A stretch of 64,000 nt of DNA, taken from NCBI RefSeq assembly GCF_016801865.2, contig NC_068939.1, positions 43,687,114 through 43,751,113 of the forward strand, written 5' to 3'. The stretch's first letter is position 1; every line of letters starts with the position of its first letter. This DNA comes from Culex pipiens pallens. Its lineage: Eukaryota; Arthropoda; Insecta; Diptera; Culicidae. Both the position numbers and the translations under genes were made by a program. The notes under the pieces are model-generated. The model was not told the DNA's origin. It saw nothing but the letters and a program-made list of their open reading frames with translations, and searched no databases. Positions 38,531 to 48,197 of the stretch are shown here, piece after piece.

Positions 38531-39630
38531 AAATATTTCTTGACCTTTTGGCCGCCACATTGAATCCAAAAATTCTAAATTATTTTATGGTTCTTCAGGG
38601 GTCATACTTAAGCTCTACAATCAAAAATAAGACAACAAGATCTAATGTTTTTTGCTGTCCCTATTCAGACTGTAGTCCCGATTCGCCCCAGATGACGGTA
38701 ATTATTTCTATGTAGCCCCTTAGAGCAGTCCACTCGGAAATTGCTATTTTCGAAGGTACTTTTTAGCAAAAACCCCAAAAAAATAAGGTGTCTTCGGGAA
38801 AGTTTTTCCAAATTTAAAGAAGATATTAGTTCTGAAAATTGGTAAGAACTGGATAGTTTTCGCGCCTTCCATTGGTCAAAAACTGAAACAGTTGCTTTTC
38901 TCCATACAATTTGACGATTTTGCCCAAACTTGGTGGTCAGTGGTCAGAAAAAGCTCAAATTTTGGAACTTAGGCTAGTGATGCGTAAATCTTTGATTTCA
39001 GGGGATAGCCCCAAGTAAGCCCAGATTTGGACCATCCTAACCAATGTAATGCTAAAACTACAAGATAAATGAGATGTTACTGAATGGAACAATGTTCAAA
39101 TCTGCAGCTCAATTTTTAAATATTGGATCCATAATCTACAAAAACTGAGCCCGGCAATGGACAGGCAAATTACTTAGTTTGATCAATCAATTCTTGATTC
39201 TCTATCTTACAAATTATTTCTGGGAAGAGAACACACAATCATTGATTTGAGATTTTTTAAAGCAGTACAATTTAAAAAAAAAATGGAAAAAATTTCGGGG
39301 GGGGCTGCAGCCCGGTAGCCCCCCCCCCTGGCTACGGGCCTGTCGGCTGGTTATTAGATTACTCGAACAATTTTACATAAAATATGTAAAAATGGTAAAG
39401 TTTTTTCAACAGGGTTTTTGAGATGGGGTTTTCAACGCGCGCAAAAACGGAAAAATGACGAAAACGGGGAAAAATCAAGCCATAGTCTCAACATTTGAAT
39501 GAAAAAAGTATTTAAAAATACTTTTTACACTAGTTCAGCTGTTTTGCAATCATCAGTTTAAAAAAATCTAATATTTGACAAAAACAAAATTTTATCGAAA
39601 CAATAACTGTTGCGTACATCGTCGTGTCGT

Positions 39631-40582
39631 GTAGGGGAGAGTGGGGAGACTTGATCCCCTTTTTTTGGATTGCACATAACTCTGTCAATTTCTCACAAAA
39701 CTATAAACTTTTTGCATGAATTGATAGCTTAAACATTTATCTATGTTTGGCTAATAAGGGTATTTCATCAGATACATTCTTCGAATCATGCCAAGCGTTT
39801 TAAAAAAATATTTTTAACCGGCATTTTAAAAATGTTAGGGGTAACTTGATCCCCCTTTCAACATTTTGAAGAAATCTTAAGCAAAATGTTTCTTATTCAT
39901 CCAAACTTTTAATTTTCTATAAGTTACAGCAATTTCACATAAAACCTGTACGTTTGTGTTCAAAATATAACAAGTTTAGTATGTAAAATATTTAAAAACT
40001 TAAAATATTATTTTTTAGACCAAAATTAGGCATGTTTACAAAAGCTGGAAATTTTTGTTTACAGAACTTTTGAAAAAAGGTTCAAACTGCAGTAAGTTAT
40101 TTACAACTATACTAAAGGAAACTATGTATGGAAACCCAGCCCAATTAATTAATCTTGAGGCTGATTCCAGTGACTGTAAAAATGCAGGGATCAAATCTCC
40201 CTAAACGCATTTTTTTAAACAATTGATTGTAAAAATAGTATGACGATAAATTTAACATCAAATGCGTAAGAGTTTTGGAGTTGATAAGTTTATCAAACAA
40301 TTCATATATTAAAAATATTTTTTTGAATATTTTTTGAGTGTTTTCGATACATATCAAAAAAAGAAAAAAAGATCTCTTGTAAGTTTTTTGCAGCTCGTTT
40401 TAGAAAAATGTGTGTAACTCAAACTAAACATTTTTTAATTTTTTTCTTTGTTTTCTACAATGAGTTTTAGTTAATTTCGCACAACTTTCTAGAACAAAGC
40501 TAATTGTTTTACCCACATGCTAACGAGATACAGGCTTGGGATCAAGTGTCCCCGGGGATCAAGTCTCCCCACTCTCCCCTAC
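39631..40582. mobile_element. TIR element 'GTAGGGGAGAGTGGGG', 952 bp
   Basis: The first ~30 bases (GTAGGGGAGAGTGGGGAGAC, then TTGATCCCC) recur inverted at the right end (GGGGATCAAG, then TCTCCCCACTCTCCCCTAC). Internal copies of TTGATCCCC (39849) suggest repeated motif structure. No transposase. The outer ends resemble those of 54409-55590 (TAGGGGAG.TGGGG). Confidence 0.8.
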
Positions 40583-40684
40583 ATCAAAAATTTCAAAAAT
40601 ACAAGAGATCTTTGAATAAACCCAAACATGCTGAAAATGATTCTAAACGCAGCGGAATGAATTTAAAATTGAATTTAGCTCTTA

Positions 40685-40936
40685 TTTTTTTTTCATAAAA
40701 TTATTTTTATTAGGTCCTTTTTGGTTCTGGGACCTGGTTAGGACCGAGTCGGCTTATGTAATTACATTTGACTTATGTGTAAATGTTAGTGAGAGGGGAG
40801 CCGATTACCCGCGGCCTACTCGGGGTTAGTAGGGAAGGGATTGATGTTAAAGACAAGTCGTGGGAAGGGAAGGGGGATTGTGTAGGGGTCTTGGTTGGCT
40901 CTGCTGGCCTTTGCGTTTTGTCCTCAGCTGCAACTC
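40685..40936 (-). mobile_element. 5'-truncated non-LTR retroelement fragment, copy 2
   Basis: Flanked by the 13-bp duplication AATTTAGCTCTTA (40672-40684 and 40937-40949), with a poly-T start on the plus strand. The TTATTAGGTCCTTTTTGG...GGTTAGGACCGAG segment is the same 3' end as in the fragment at 26688. Only the 3' UTR-like part remains. Confidence 0.75.
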
Positions 40937-40949
40937 AATTTAGCTCTTA

Positions 40950-43590
40950 ATTTTCCATTGAAAATATTTGTACCAATTGTCAAATTAAATTAAAGTTTTA
41001 ATTTAAAGACCACATTTTATGACCACATTTGTTATTAACTCCATTTGGCTATTCACACCTACCATTATATTATATGTTTAAATCTACACACCATCATCAT
41101 TTTAATAGTTCCCACATAGAGCCCAGATTCTTTAAAAGCAATTTGAAAGGGTTTTAAATGGTTTGTTAAGTGATGCATAGTTAGATTTATCGAAAATCAA
41201 AAATGAAAATCACTGATATATTTGATTTATTTACATTAAAATTTCATTGGTTTTGGAAGTTTTTATTTGGTTTTTGGATATTTTTTCCTTCCAATAAGGG
41301 ATAAATCTGGCAACACTGGATGAGAAAACTGCTGGAAACTTAAAAAAGAATTGAAACCGGTGGGAATTTATATAAACACTAAATGTAAAACCAACAGAAG
41401 CCCTGAAAGGAATTTGAATATTTTTTATGATGAGATGCATTGTTCGATAATCTGGCAACACTGTTCTGAGATTTGGGTTTCTAAATGGAATTTCTATTCT
41501 TTTCACTGTTCTGTGAAGTACGGTTTCCGTGGAGTCAAAAATATGATGATCCAGCTTCTTTGTGGATCAAATTTGAATGAATTTATATGAATTAATTAAT
41601 TCAAGTGAATCAACTTTTTATGTTAATAAAACAATAAGCGGTTTCAAATTTTTATTCAACCCATTAAAAATTCAAAAAATCTTAGCAATATAGTCTTTCA
41701 AAATGAAAACAACTTTTTAAGCCAAAACAAGATTTGTTTATCTATGTCCCTAACATTTCCTACCCTTTCCAGGAACCAGGACATGGTCTCCGGATAGAAA
41801 AAAAAATCGCCACGCCGTAAGAAATTCGCCATCGTCCTGTGTCCTCTCGCGCTTATGTGGAAGTAATGAAATAATACGAGATAAAAATGATTTATCGTCC
41901 CATGCGGGATGACGACGGCCAGCGTTCCAAGGCCCTAGACTGGGCAACAGCAGCGGCGTTGAGCCCAAGTCAAGCCTGCCCGAGGGACATCTAGATCTTC
42001 TGGTGGGGTTGAGGAATCGGAAAAATTCGAGGGGGGAAATGAGGAAAAATCTTTTTGCTGCCTGATGCCTACTGTCCACCCAACGGAGCTTGTCGGGATG
42101 ACCTCCCTTCTCTTGGATTTTAGGGTTAGTTCGTTCGTATTAGCGTGTTATTTAGGTGATATTTGGAAAAAATAAGCAGTTTAAGCAAGTTAGAAAACTT
42201 AAAATTTCATAGTTTTTTAAGATTATTCAAGAATGTTTACCCTATCAGGCACACACACTCGATTTAATCGTCTCACTTTGCAAATGGACACTTTTTCACC
42301 CCGGCTCAGCCAACCTCAGCACAACGGACAGGCCTGGTAATGTCCCAGAGATGAAGTCCTGCGGTCCCACACTCGGCGCTGGGAGTGCAAATGTGATGGG
42401 AACCCGGCCCGACCAGACTCGGGGTTTTGGTGGGAGGGGTCGATCTTGTTTACGGTCATAAATAACATGTTCTTATTTCCTGGCCATCGCCGAGTATGGT
42501 GTTGGGCCGAGTCGGGGAGAGTCCTCGAATGAGGGGACACTGCAGGATGCTGAGTTGCAAAAATAATGATTTTTTGTGAACCTTAACTAAATATTTTTAC
42601 AATTAAAAAAACACATTTCTGAATCCAATTTAATGGGTTTTTGACATTACAAATTAGTTTTTATGCAAAACTTCATTGATCGCATAAAAGATCTGGCAGC
42701 CCTGTTTTGAGATATCGATACTTAATTAAAAATAGTTTTTTTTTTTCAATTAATTTAGGTAAATTATTGTGAGTACTGAACAGGAGATCTAAGTAACCCT
42801 TTTAATTTTTTTTTCAAATTTTGTCATTTTTCTAAAAGAAACAATTCCAAAACGAAAACAATCAAATCTGCCAACCCTGCCCCTGAATCAACCATCGAAA
42901 TGATAAAGTCCATTCCGGTGTGCACTAGCCGACGCAGCACGGAACTCATCTTCCGTAGAGTGCCCCGCAGACTGCTCTTCCAATGGCCGGCACGTTTAGT
43001 GGTCAGCAGATTTCGAGCCTTTCACTTGTAGAGCGATGATGACCGCTGGGGTCCCCCTTGCCGACGAAAAAAAACAGGTTGCAGGCGCGCCCATCTTTGG
43101 TCCGATCGTCATTTCGGAGAAGTACCTTCCGGATGGCGGGGGGAAATGGCCACATTTTTGCCAGCATCAGCAAAGCGCACAGTCTGCCAGCATTCAAACA
43201 AGTGGCAATATATTGCTTATCGGAAGGACCACTTTCGCCCCTGCCGGATAGTGAAAATGTGCGCCGGGTTGGCCTCACGGATTTTTATTGCCGTTCGACC
43301 AGGGCGAAGCATCCGGGGAACGAATCTATGGGGTTACGGTTCTTGGTTGGAGGTTTGAGGGTCCATTTGGTCGGCAGATTCAAACGTATTACAAGCGAGA
43401 TTTATGACCCGAATCGGCACTAATAGAGTACTCAAGCTGAACCGGATGTTACTTGGAGGGGAGATTTCTTTTTCAAATGTTCAAACTAAGAAATGTGATA
43501 AAGTCTTCAAAATGTCATTACGTACACTGAACGTAACAATTCAAGGTCACTCCCAAAGCCTTATGAATACCTTCTTTATAGAGAAACTAA
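40950..43590. other. Intergenic, no gene assigned
   Basis: AT-rich to 41740, then two GC-richer blocks (41750-42120 and 42290-42545; also 42890-43420) with open frames on both strands that I do not recognise. 'TCTGGCAACACTG' and 'TCTGGCAGCCCTG' motifs at 41296, 41450 and 42690 resemble the dispersed 'GGGTTGCCAGA' family. Confidence 0.4.
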
Positions 43591-43597
43591 TTAGTTC

Positions 43598-43679
43598 TGC
43601 GTCATTGCTACCAGCATCAATGAATGAACAAATGATTGGAATGCATATGCCGGTTGCTATTTGAACCACTTGCGTCATT
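43598..43679 (+). promoter_or_regulatory. Paired TGCGTCATT motifs upstream of the long paralogue
   Basis: TGCGTCATTG at 43598-43607 and TGCGTCATT at 43671-43679, 73 bp apart, upstream of the TATA box. The short paralogue has the same motif twice in the same orientation, 87 bp apart. Confidence 0.5.
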
Positions 43680-43758
43680 AGCCTTCGGAACAAAAAGTTA
43701 TTGTTTCAATAAAAATGCCTTAACACTAATGTTGAACACATTTCTCCAAACATTTTAA

Positions 43759-43800
43759 TATAAATAGTCTTATCATCCTTGGTCAATTCATCAGTTCAGT
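43759..43800 (+). promoter_or_regulatory. TATA box and TCAGT initiator
   Basis: TATAAA at 43759-43764, and two overlapping candidate initiators, TCAGT at 43791 and at 43796, 32 and 37 bp downstream. This is the standard arthropod core-promoter spacing. Confidence 0.8.
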
Positions 43801-43819
43801 CAACGGCACAACATTCATC

Positions 43820-44554
43820 ATGAAATCTACTTTGGTCCTTCTGGCTTTGGCTCTAGCCACCACCATCGTTCGGGCTCAGACTACTGCCGATCCAGCTTTG
43901 ACCACAGTTGATCCCGCTGCCACCACTGCTGATCCTACAGCTACCACGGCTGCCCCTGTTGTCACCACAGTTGACCCAGCTAGTACCACAGTCGCTGCTA
44001 CCACTGTTGATCCTGCTCTTACCACAGTTGATCCTACAGCAACTACTGCCGCTCCTGCAGTAACCACGGCTGCCCCTGTGGTTACCACAGTTGATCCTGC
44101 AGCTACCACCGTTGCTCCTGCTGTAACCACTGTTGATCCTGCAGCTGTAACCACGGCTGCCCCTGTGGTCACCACAGTTGATCCTACAGCAACTACTGCC
44201 GCTCCTGCTGTTACCACAGTTGATCCTACAGCTACCACCGTTGCTCCTGCTGTCACCACGGTTGCCCCTGTGGTTACCACTGCTGCTCCTGCCCCTACAA
44301 CTGCCGCTCCAGCTGTCACCACTGCCGCACCCGCCGCTACCACAGTTGCACCTGCTGCAACCACAGCCGCTCCGAAGTCCCCCACCACCACTAGAACCAT
44401 GCGTCCCCGTAAGCACTCGTCTGAGAAGAAGCGCTCGTCCAAGGAGCTGCGCTTCGGCGGACGTAAGTCCTTCGAGAAGGTATCGAAGGAACGTCTCCAG
44501 GGACGCAAGGCGTACGAGAAGGCATCCAAGGAGCGTTCCGGCAAGCGGGGTTAA
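43820..44554 (+). CDS. Secreted Thr/Pro-rich (mucin-like) protein with basic tail, long paralogue
   Basis: A 244-residue protein starting MKSTLVLLALALATT with a signal peptide cleaved near residue 19. Residues ~20-190 are dense TTVDPA, TTAAPA and TTVAPV repeats, a low-complexity Thr/Ala/Pro/Val domain expected to be heavily O-glycosylated. Residues ~191-244 are a basic tail (RPRKHSSEKK, SSKELRF, GRKSFEKVSKER, a second GRKAYEKASKER, and the terminal SGKRG), so the tail motif is itself duplicated relative to the 128-residue paralogue at 23182-23568. The 5' UTR (AACGGCACAACATTCATC before the ATG) is nearly the same in both genes. Intronless, with AATAAA at 44581. The GNAT gene begins only ~180 bp after that signal. 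Biological role unknown. Long open frames on the minus strand here are mirror artefacts of the repeat. Confidence 0.88.
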   Translation: MKSTLVLLALALATTIVRAQTTADPALTTVDPAATTADPTATTAAPVVTTVDPASTTVAATTVDPALTTVDPTATTAAPAVTTAAPVVTTVDPAATTVAPAVTTVDPAAVTTAAPVVTTVDPTATTAAPAVTTVDPTATTVAPAVTTVAPVVTTAAPAPTTAAPAVTTAAPAATTVAPAATTAAPKSPTTTRTMRPRKHSSEKKRSSKELRFGGRKSFEKVSKERLQGRKAYEKASKERSGKRG

Positions 44555-44580
44555 GTGACTTCGATATTGTAATTTGAGTA

Positions 44581-44586
44581 AATAAA
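44581..44586 (+). terminator. Poly(A) signal of the long secreted-protein gene
   Basis: AATAAA, 27 bases past the stop codon. Confidence 0.65.
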
Positions 44587-44760
44587 TAATAGTTCAATTG
44601 AAGCACTATCTTTCCAAACTTTGTATGGTAATCTCACAGTCCACGTTTGAGTGTACCGCCAGGTACGCACGTACTTCAAACACTACACCGACACGCATGC
44701 GCGAACCAGCTGCCACCGTCTGCCAGCTGTCTCGTTGAGTCAGTATTGCCCGAACTAGTG

Positions 44761-45411
44761 ATGACCGACGACGTCTCGTTCGCACCGGTGGCGCCGGCGG
44801 ATTACGCCGAAGCTCGCGCGTTTATTGTGAAATACTTTTACGCCTTCGAACCGATGAATCGGGCCTACATCGGCCAGAAGGAAGCATCCGACGCGGATGT
44901 GGAGTTTACGGTGAAGTACCTGGAACGCGGACTGGGCGTGAAGGCGGTCGATCGTGACGGGAAGATCGTTGGGCTGTCGCTGGGTTACATCGGGCAGGAG
45001 AATGATGCAGAAGTGATGCGACAGGAGGCGGAGCAACACGGCGGTGATCGGAAGTGGAGGGATATTCTGGAGTTTTTGGCGTACGTGCAGGACGGGGCTG
45101 ATGTTTTAGGGAAATTTGGGATTGATGTGGCGTACGAGGTTCAGCTGGTTGCTGTGCATCCGGACTATCGGGGGCGATCGATTGGGAAGAAGCTGGTGGA
45201 GCGGCAGATCTTGAAAGCGAAGGAGTGTGGCTTTCGAGGGGTTTATGTCGATTGTTCCAACGTGTTTACGGCGCGGATTATGGAGGGATTAGGGTTTGAG
45301 TGTATTCACGAGATAGCTTTTGCAGACTACCGAACTACGGAGGGTTTGACGATATTCCAACCGGAAGATGAGGTTCACACGATGATGAGGTCATTCTTCA
45401 AAATGATTTAA
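44761..45411 (+). CDS. GNAT acetyltransferase, arylalkylamine N-acetyltransferase-like (1 of 3)
   Basis: A 216-residue single-exon gene. The start is the ATG at 44761; the frame is open for 38 codons upstream but has no earlier ATG. Members of this insect family transfer acetyl from acetyl-CoA to amines such as dopamine, serotonin or octopamine in the cytosol. Visible features: the N-terminal FEPMN (residues 29-33), equivalent to the conserved Glu-Pro of insect AANATs; the acetyl-CoA pyrophosphate loop AVHPDYRGRSIGKKL (residues 131-145, R/QxxGxG/A form); and DCSNVFTARIMEGLGFEC near the C-terminus, the GNAT motif B region. It is first of three paralogues in a head-to-tail cluster and nearly abuts the secreted-protein gene upstream. 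No strong TATA box seen. AATAAA at 45462. The substrate cannot be told from sequence. Confidence 0.85.
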   Translation: MTDDVSFAPVAPADYAEARAFIVKYFYAFEPMNRAYIGQKEASDADVEFTVKYLERGLGVKAVDRDGKIVGLSLGYIGQENDAEVMRQEAEQHGGDRKWRDILEFLAYVQDGADVLGKFGIDVAYEVQLVAVHPDYRGRSIGKKLVERQILKAKECGFRGVYVDCSNVFTARIMEGLGFECIHEIAFADYRTTEGLTIFQPEDEVHTMMRSFFKMI

Positions 45412-45461
45412 GCATGACGTTAAAGCGTGATTTGGGAAGTGACTGTAAACAAGGTGCCGAA

Positions 45462-45467
45462 ATAAAA
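45462..45467 (+). terminator. Poly(A) signal, GNAT 1
   Basis: AATAAA, 51 bases past the stop codon. Confidence 0.6.
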
Positions 45468-45547
45468 ACAAAGTCCAAATTCAATAGCGATAGATAAAGC
45501 TTTTATTAGCGATAATTGAAAAGACGAGAAAGCATGTTATAACGGGG

Positions 45548-45554
45548 TATAAAA
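45548..45554 (+). promoter_or_regulatory. TATA box, GNAT 2
   Basis: TATAAAA 44 bases before the start codon at 45598, implying a very short 5' UTR of about 15-20 bases. Confidence 0.6.
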
Positions 45555-45597
45555 TGGAGCCGGTCCAAGTAATCTACCGTTTGCAATTGGTGTTTGG

Positions 45598-46245
45598 ATG
45601 GCAAGGTCGATCAACGTCGAGTACAGTGTAGCCAAGTCGGAGGACTATGACTCCGTACGGGATTTTGTCGTGAAGCATTACTACGCGGATGAGCCGCTCA
45701 ACACTTCGTACGTTTACGGCTCGGAACCAGCCGAAGATGACGTCGACTTTTCGCTGTCGTTCCTGTTCCAGAGCATGGCCGTGAAGGCCACGGATGAGGG
45801 ACGCTTGGTTGGTGTTTCCATCGGAAGTCCCGTGTATCCGGAATACTTAGCGGACTTGCTCAAAGCAGCTGAAGTGGCGAAAACTCGCAAATGGCGCGAT
45901 AACCTGCTACTGCTGGCACATCTGCAACGCTTGGCGAACGTTCTGGAGCGGTTCAGGGTGGACCGCTGCTACGACATTGAGATCCTTGCCGTGCATCCGG
46001 ACTACCGAGGGCACTCGATTGGGCGGAGGCTGTTCGAGGAGCAGTTTAGGCAGGGAAGAAGCCTAGGATATCCGCTGGCATCGGCTGACTGTTCGAGCTA
46101 CTACTCGGCACGGATTGCCGAACGGGTTGGAATGGAGTGCGTTGCGAAGTTAGCCTACGCGGACTACCGGGATGAGTCCGGTGTGCAGCTGTTTCGACCC
46201 AAGGAGCCGCATCTGGAGGTGCAAACGTTCGCGAAGGTGCTCTAA
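45598..46245 (+). CDS. GNAT acetyltransferase, arylalkylamine N-acetyltransferase-like (2 of 3)
   Basis: 215 residues, single exon, ATG at 45598 just after a TATA box. Of the three paralogues this is closest to the classical insect AANAT pattern: YYADEPLN at residues 28-35 contains the conserved Asp-Glu-Pro-Leu-Asn with the likely catalytic Glu32, and AVHPDYRGHSIGRRL at residues 131-145 is the acetyl-CoA binding loop. SADCSSYYSARIAERVGMEC near residues 160-180 supplies the conserved Ser/Tyr region. Expected role: cytosolic N-acetylation of biogenic amines or polyamines, as in amine inactivation or cuticle sclerotisation. This rests on the family; the substrate is not known. It lies 186 bp after GNAT 1 and 177 bp before GNAT 3. 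AATAAA at 46277. Confidence 0.87.
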   Translation: MARSINVEYSVAKSEDYDSVRDFVVKHYYADEPLNTSYVYGSEPAEDDVDFSLSFLFQSMAVKATDEGRLVGVSIGSPVYPEYLADLLKAAEVAKTRKWRDNLLLLAHLQRLANVLERFRVDRCYDIEILAVHPDYRGHSIGRRLFEEQFRQGRSLGYPLASADCSSYYSARIAERVGMECVAKLAYADYRDESGVQLFRPKEPHLEVQTFAKVL

Positions 46246-46276
46246 CCTAACCGGATACCAAAATTACCTTGTAACT

Positions 46277-46282
46277 AATAAA
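46277..46282 (+). terminator. Poly(A) signal, GNAT 2
   Basis: AATAAA, 32 bases past the stop codon. Confidence 0.6.
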
Positions 46283-46422
46283 CTCGCCCATTCTGATTAG
46301 AAATTCACTCACTCGTATTAGTGAGTTTTGTTTCCATTTCGTCCCTTCACACATACACCGCATGGTTGGCTTAAGTCGAGCAGTCGTGAACGCTCGCTGC
46401 CTTTTGTTGTCAGTCCGCAACC

Positions 46423-47079
46423 ATGGTGAACAGTGACCGTATCGTGCTGCGCGTAGCTCGTGCCGACGAGGTGGACCTGGTCCGGCAAACGCTCCGGACC
46501 ATCTACTACCCGGAGGAGGCCATCACGATATCGTACGTGCACGGAGTGGAGCCCACGGCGGATGACGAACGGTTCTCGTTGTCGTTTGTGCCGCAGGGAA
46601 CGGTAGTGCTGGCGGAAGATCTGGACGCCGGTGGGAAGGTAGTCGGGGTTTCCGTTGCGGGGCCGATTCAACCGGGCGATCCGGAACTGATGGTTCAGGA
46701 AGCGGCTACGACGGAGACGAAGAAGTGGTCCGACATCTTGAAGTTGCTGGCACTGCTGGAACAGACGGCGGATGTTTGCGGGAAGTTTCGGCTGGAAAAG
46801 GCTTATCATGTGCACATTTTGGCCGTGGATCCGACCTATCGGGGACATGCGTTGGGGAAGAAGGTGTTGAAGTTCCAGATGGATTTGGCTGAGCAGTTGG
46901 GGTTTGGAGCAATTAGTGGAGACTTCACCAGCGTGTATTCCGCTAGGATAGCGGAACAGCTGGGCATGGAGTGCATTAGTCAGTTCGATATGGAAGGTTA
47001 TCGCGACGAGCAAGGCGCCCAGCTGTTCAAGCCACGGGACGTCCACAAAGTGATAAAGACCTGCGTGAAGGTGTTCTGA
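46423..47079 (+). CDS. GNAT acetyltransferase, arylalkylamine N-acetyltransferase-like (3 of 3)
   Basis: 218 residues, single exon. The ATG at 46423 has good Kozak context (CAACCATGG). The acetyl-CoA loop AVDPTYRGHALGKKV (residues 134-148) is intact, and the motif B region (FTSVYSARIAEQLGMEC) matches its neighbours. At the AANAT signature the protein reads YYPEEAIT (residues 28-35): the Glu aligned with the catalytic Glu32 of GNAT 2 is kept, but the following Pro-Leu-Asn is replaced by Ala-Ile-Thr, so its amine pocket may differ. It has an insertion (DLDAGG) in the β-strand region around residues 66-71. Third gene of a tandem cluster that arose by duplication. AATAAA at 47135. Confidence 0.85.
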   Translation: MVNSDRIVLRVARADEVDLVRQTLRTIYYPEEAITISYVHGVEPTADDERFSLSFVPQGTVVLAEDLDAGGKVVGVSVAGPIQPGDPELMVQEAATTETKKWSDILKLLALLEQTADVCGKFRLEKAYHVHILAVDPTYRGHALGKKVLKFQMDLAEQLGFGAISGDFTSVYSARIAEQLGMECISQFDMEGYRDEQGAQLFKPRDVHKVIKTCVKVF

Positions 47080-47134
47080 TAGTGACTAATCCCCTTATCA
47101 GTTCACGAAGCTTGTGATAAGAATTGTATCTCTA

Positions 47135-47140
47135 AATAAA
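47135..47140 (+). terminator. Poly(A) signal, GNAT 3
   Basis: AATAAA, 56 bases past the stop codon. Confidence 0.6.
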
Positions 47141-48197
47141 CCCAACTGTTGTCAAGTCGTGCGCTTTGAATTGCTGAAGAACGTCCTCAACCTCTTCTCC
47201 AGTAGAACATTTCTCCGGGATTACCAGTGCCTTAAGCGGCTTCATCCCAATTGAAAATTTAACTAATCCCGTTTTTACGTGATGACACCGCATTCGGAAG
47301 CCCCCTCACTCGGAATATCGCCACCATAATGGTTTGCAGATGTATACCGTACAGAAAACACTCAACTTTTATACGCAGCACATTCCGTTCCGGGAAATAT
47401 GGCTCTACTTGTAGTCAACAATCAGTTTGTACCACAGCGAAAGGGATAAAAGCTCGTCGCAGTGCTCTCTGCCGGTTTCTCCGTCTGTAATGGCAGTTCG
47501 GTGTGATCCCTTTACGGTAATAACATTCCGCCGCACGGCCCGCGTATATATCTGTAAGAGTCGGAAGGACCGACTGAGAGTTGTGCGGGCCAGTGACGAG
47601 TTGTTTCGGCAGTAGCCGCGCCACTAGGCCACACGCTACTCATGGGGAGGATGCCTTTTTGGACGAGACAACGCGCTATGAAATAAGATACGAGATTATG
47701 GTGGGAGCACTGGGTTGGGATTGACGGATTTAGAAAAAAAGAATCTAGCTTTGCTATAAAATGTTGTAACTGTGACCATTTCAGTTATACACCTATATGG
47801 GAGCAAATTTTCTGAAAACTCGAAAAAACGAATTGGAGATCTCTGAATCACAGAATAACTCTTTAACTTCATACTACATTGGCTTGATTGGCGCGAAACT
47901 TTCTAACTGAAAACTGTTAGCTCGTTTGATTTGTTCAGTGTCAGTATATGGCAGTGGCGTTGGATGACAGTAGTCCTTCATTTGGGTGTACCAAAACCAC
48001 GTGTTACTGAACTAAAACAAAAATATTAACAAAATATTCCCGAAAAGTCACTACTACACATGCAATCAGGCGCAAAACCGATTCTTCCCGTTCGTATCAG
48101 CGAATATCTCAGTCTATCGCGAATAGCTCACCGAAGCGCACACGCGTGCTACTTCGCGCCTAAAATTGTCTCTCCGAAACTCAACCGCCCGTGCGTC
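47141..48197. other. Intergenic region before the amine oxidase gene
   Basis: No gene recognised. The last ~140 bases (48060-48197) are open in frame with the amine oxidase and could be 5' UTR or an N-terminal extension. Candidate TCAGT initiators lie at about 47936-47951, without a clear TATA box at the usual distance. Confidence 0.4.

Larger units (their letters stand above)
33341..39342. mobile_element. 6.0-kb hAT-type element with perfect 8-bp TSD
   Basis: The ends are CAGGGCCGTAGCCAGG and, inverted, CAGGCCCGTAGCCAGG (15 of 16 identical), each followed inward by a G-run. TCGGCTGG is directly duplicated at 33333-33340 and 39343-39350. Eight-bp duplications with CAG...CTG ends are the hallmark of hAT transposons. 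The interior is very AT-rich with no transposase frame. It carries nested elements (35215-35944, 38416-38530), duplicated blocks (36057-36303 and 36777-37000) and a GATTATCCGAAG palindrome at 38270-38325. It is probably a non-autonomous or decayed element that grew by insertion. Confidence 0.85.

Noticed and set aside
43853..44544. Minus-strand Gly/Ser- and Val/Gly-rich frames of up to 222 codons
   Set aside because: Antisense shadows of the Thr-rich secreted-protein repeat, which has a signal peptide, promoter and poly(A) signal on the plus strand.
44647..44760. N-terminal extension of GNAT 1
   Set aside because: The extension begins with a non-ATG codon, is Cys/Pro/His-rich and unlike the family; the ATG at 44761 gives normal length.
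46318..47046. Minus-strand 242-codon frame opposite GNAT 3
   Set aside because: Antisense to a gene with good start context and family motifs; composition matches a reverse-frame shadow.
48060..48197. 46-residue N-terminal extension of the amine oxidase
   Set aside because: Possible by frame, but the Rossmann fold normally starts a few residues after the initiator, as with the ATG at 48198. Left open as 5' UTR.
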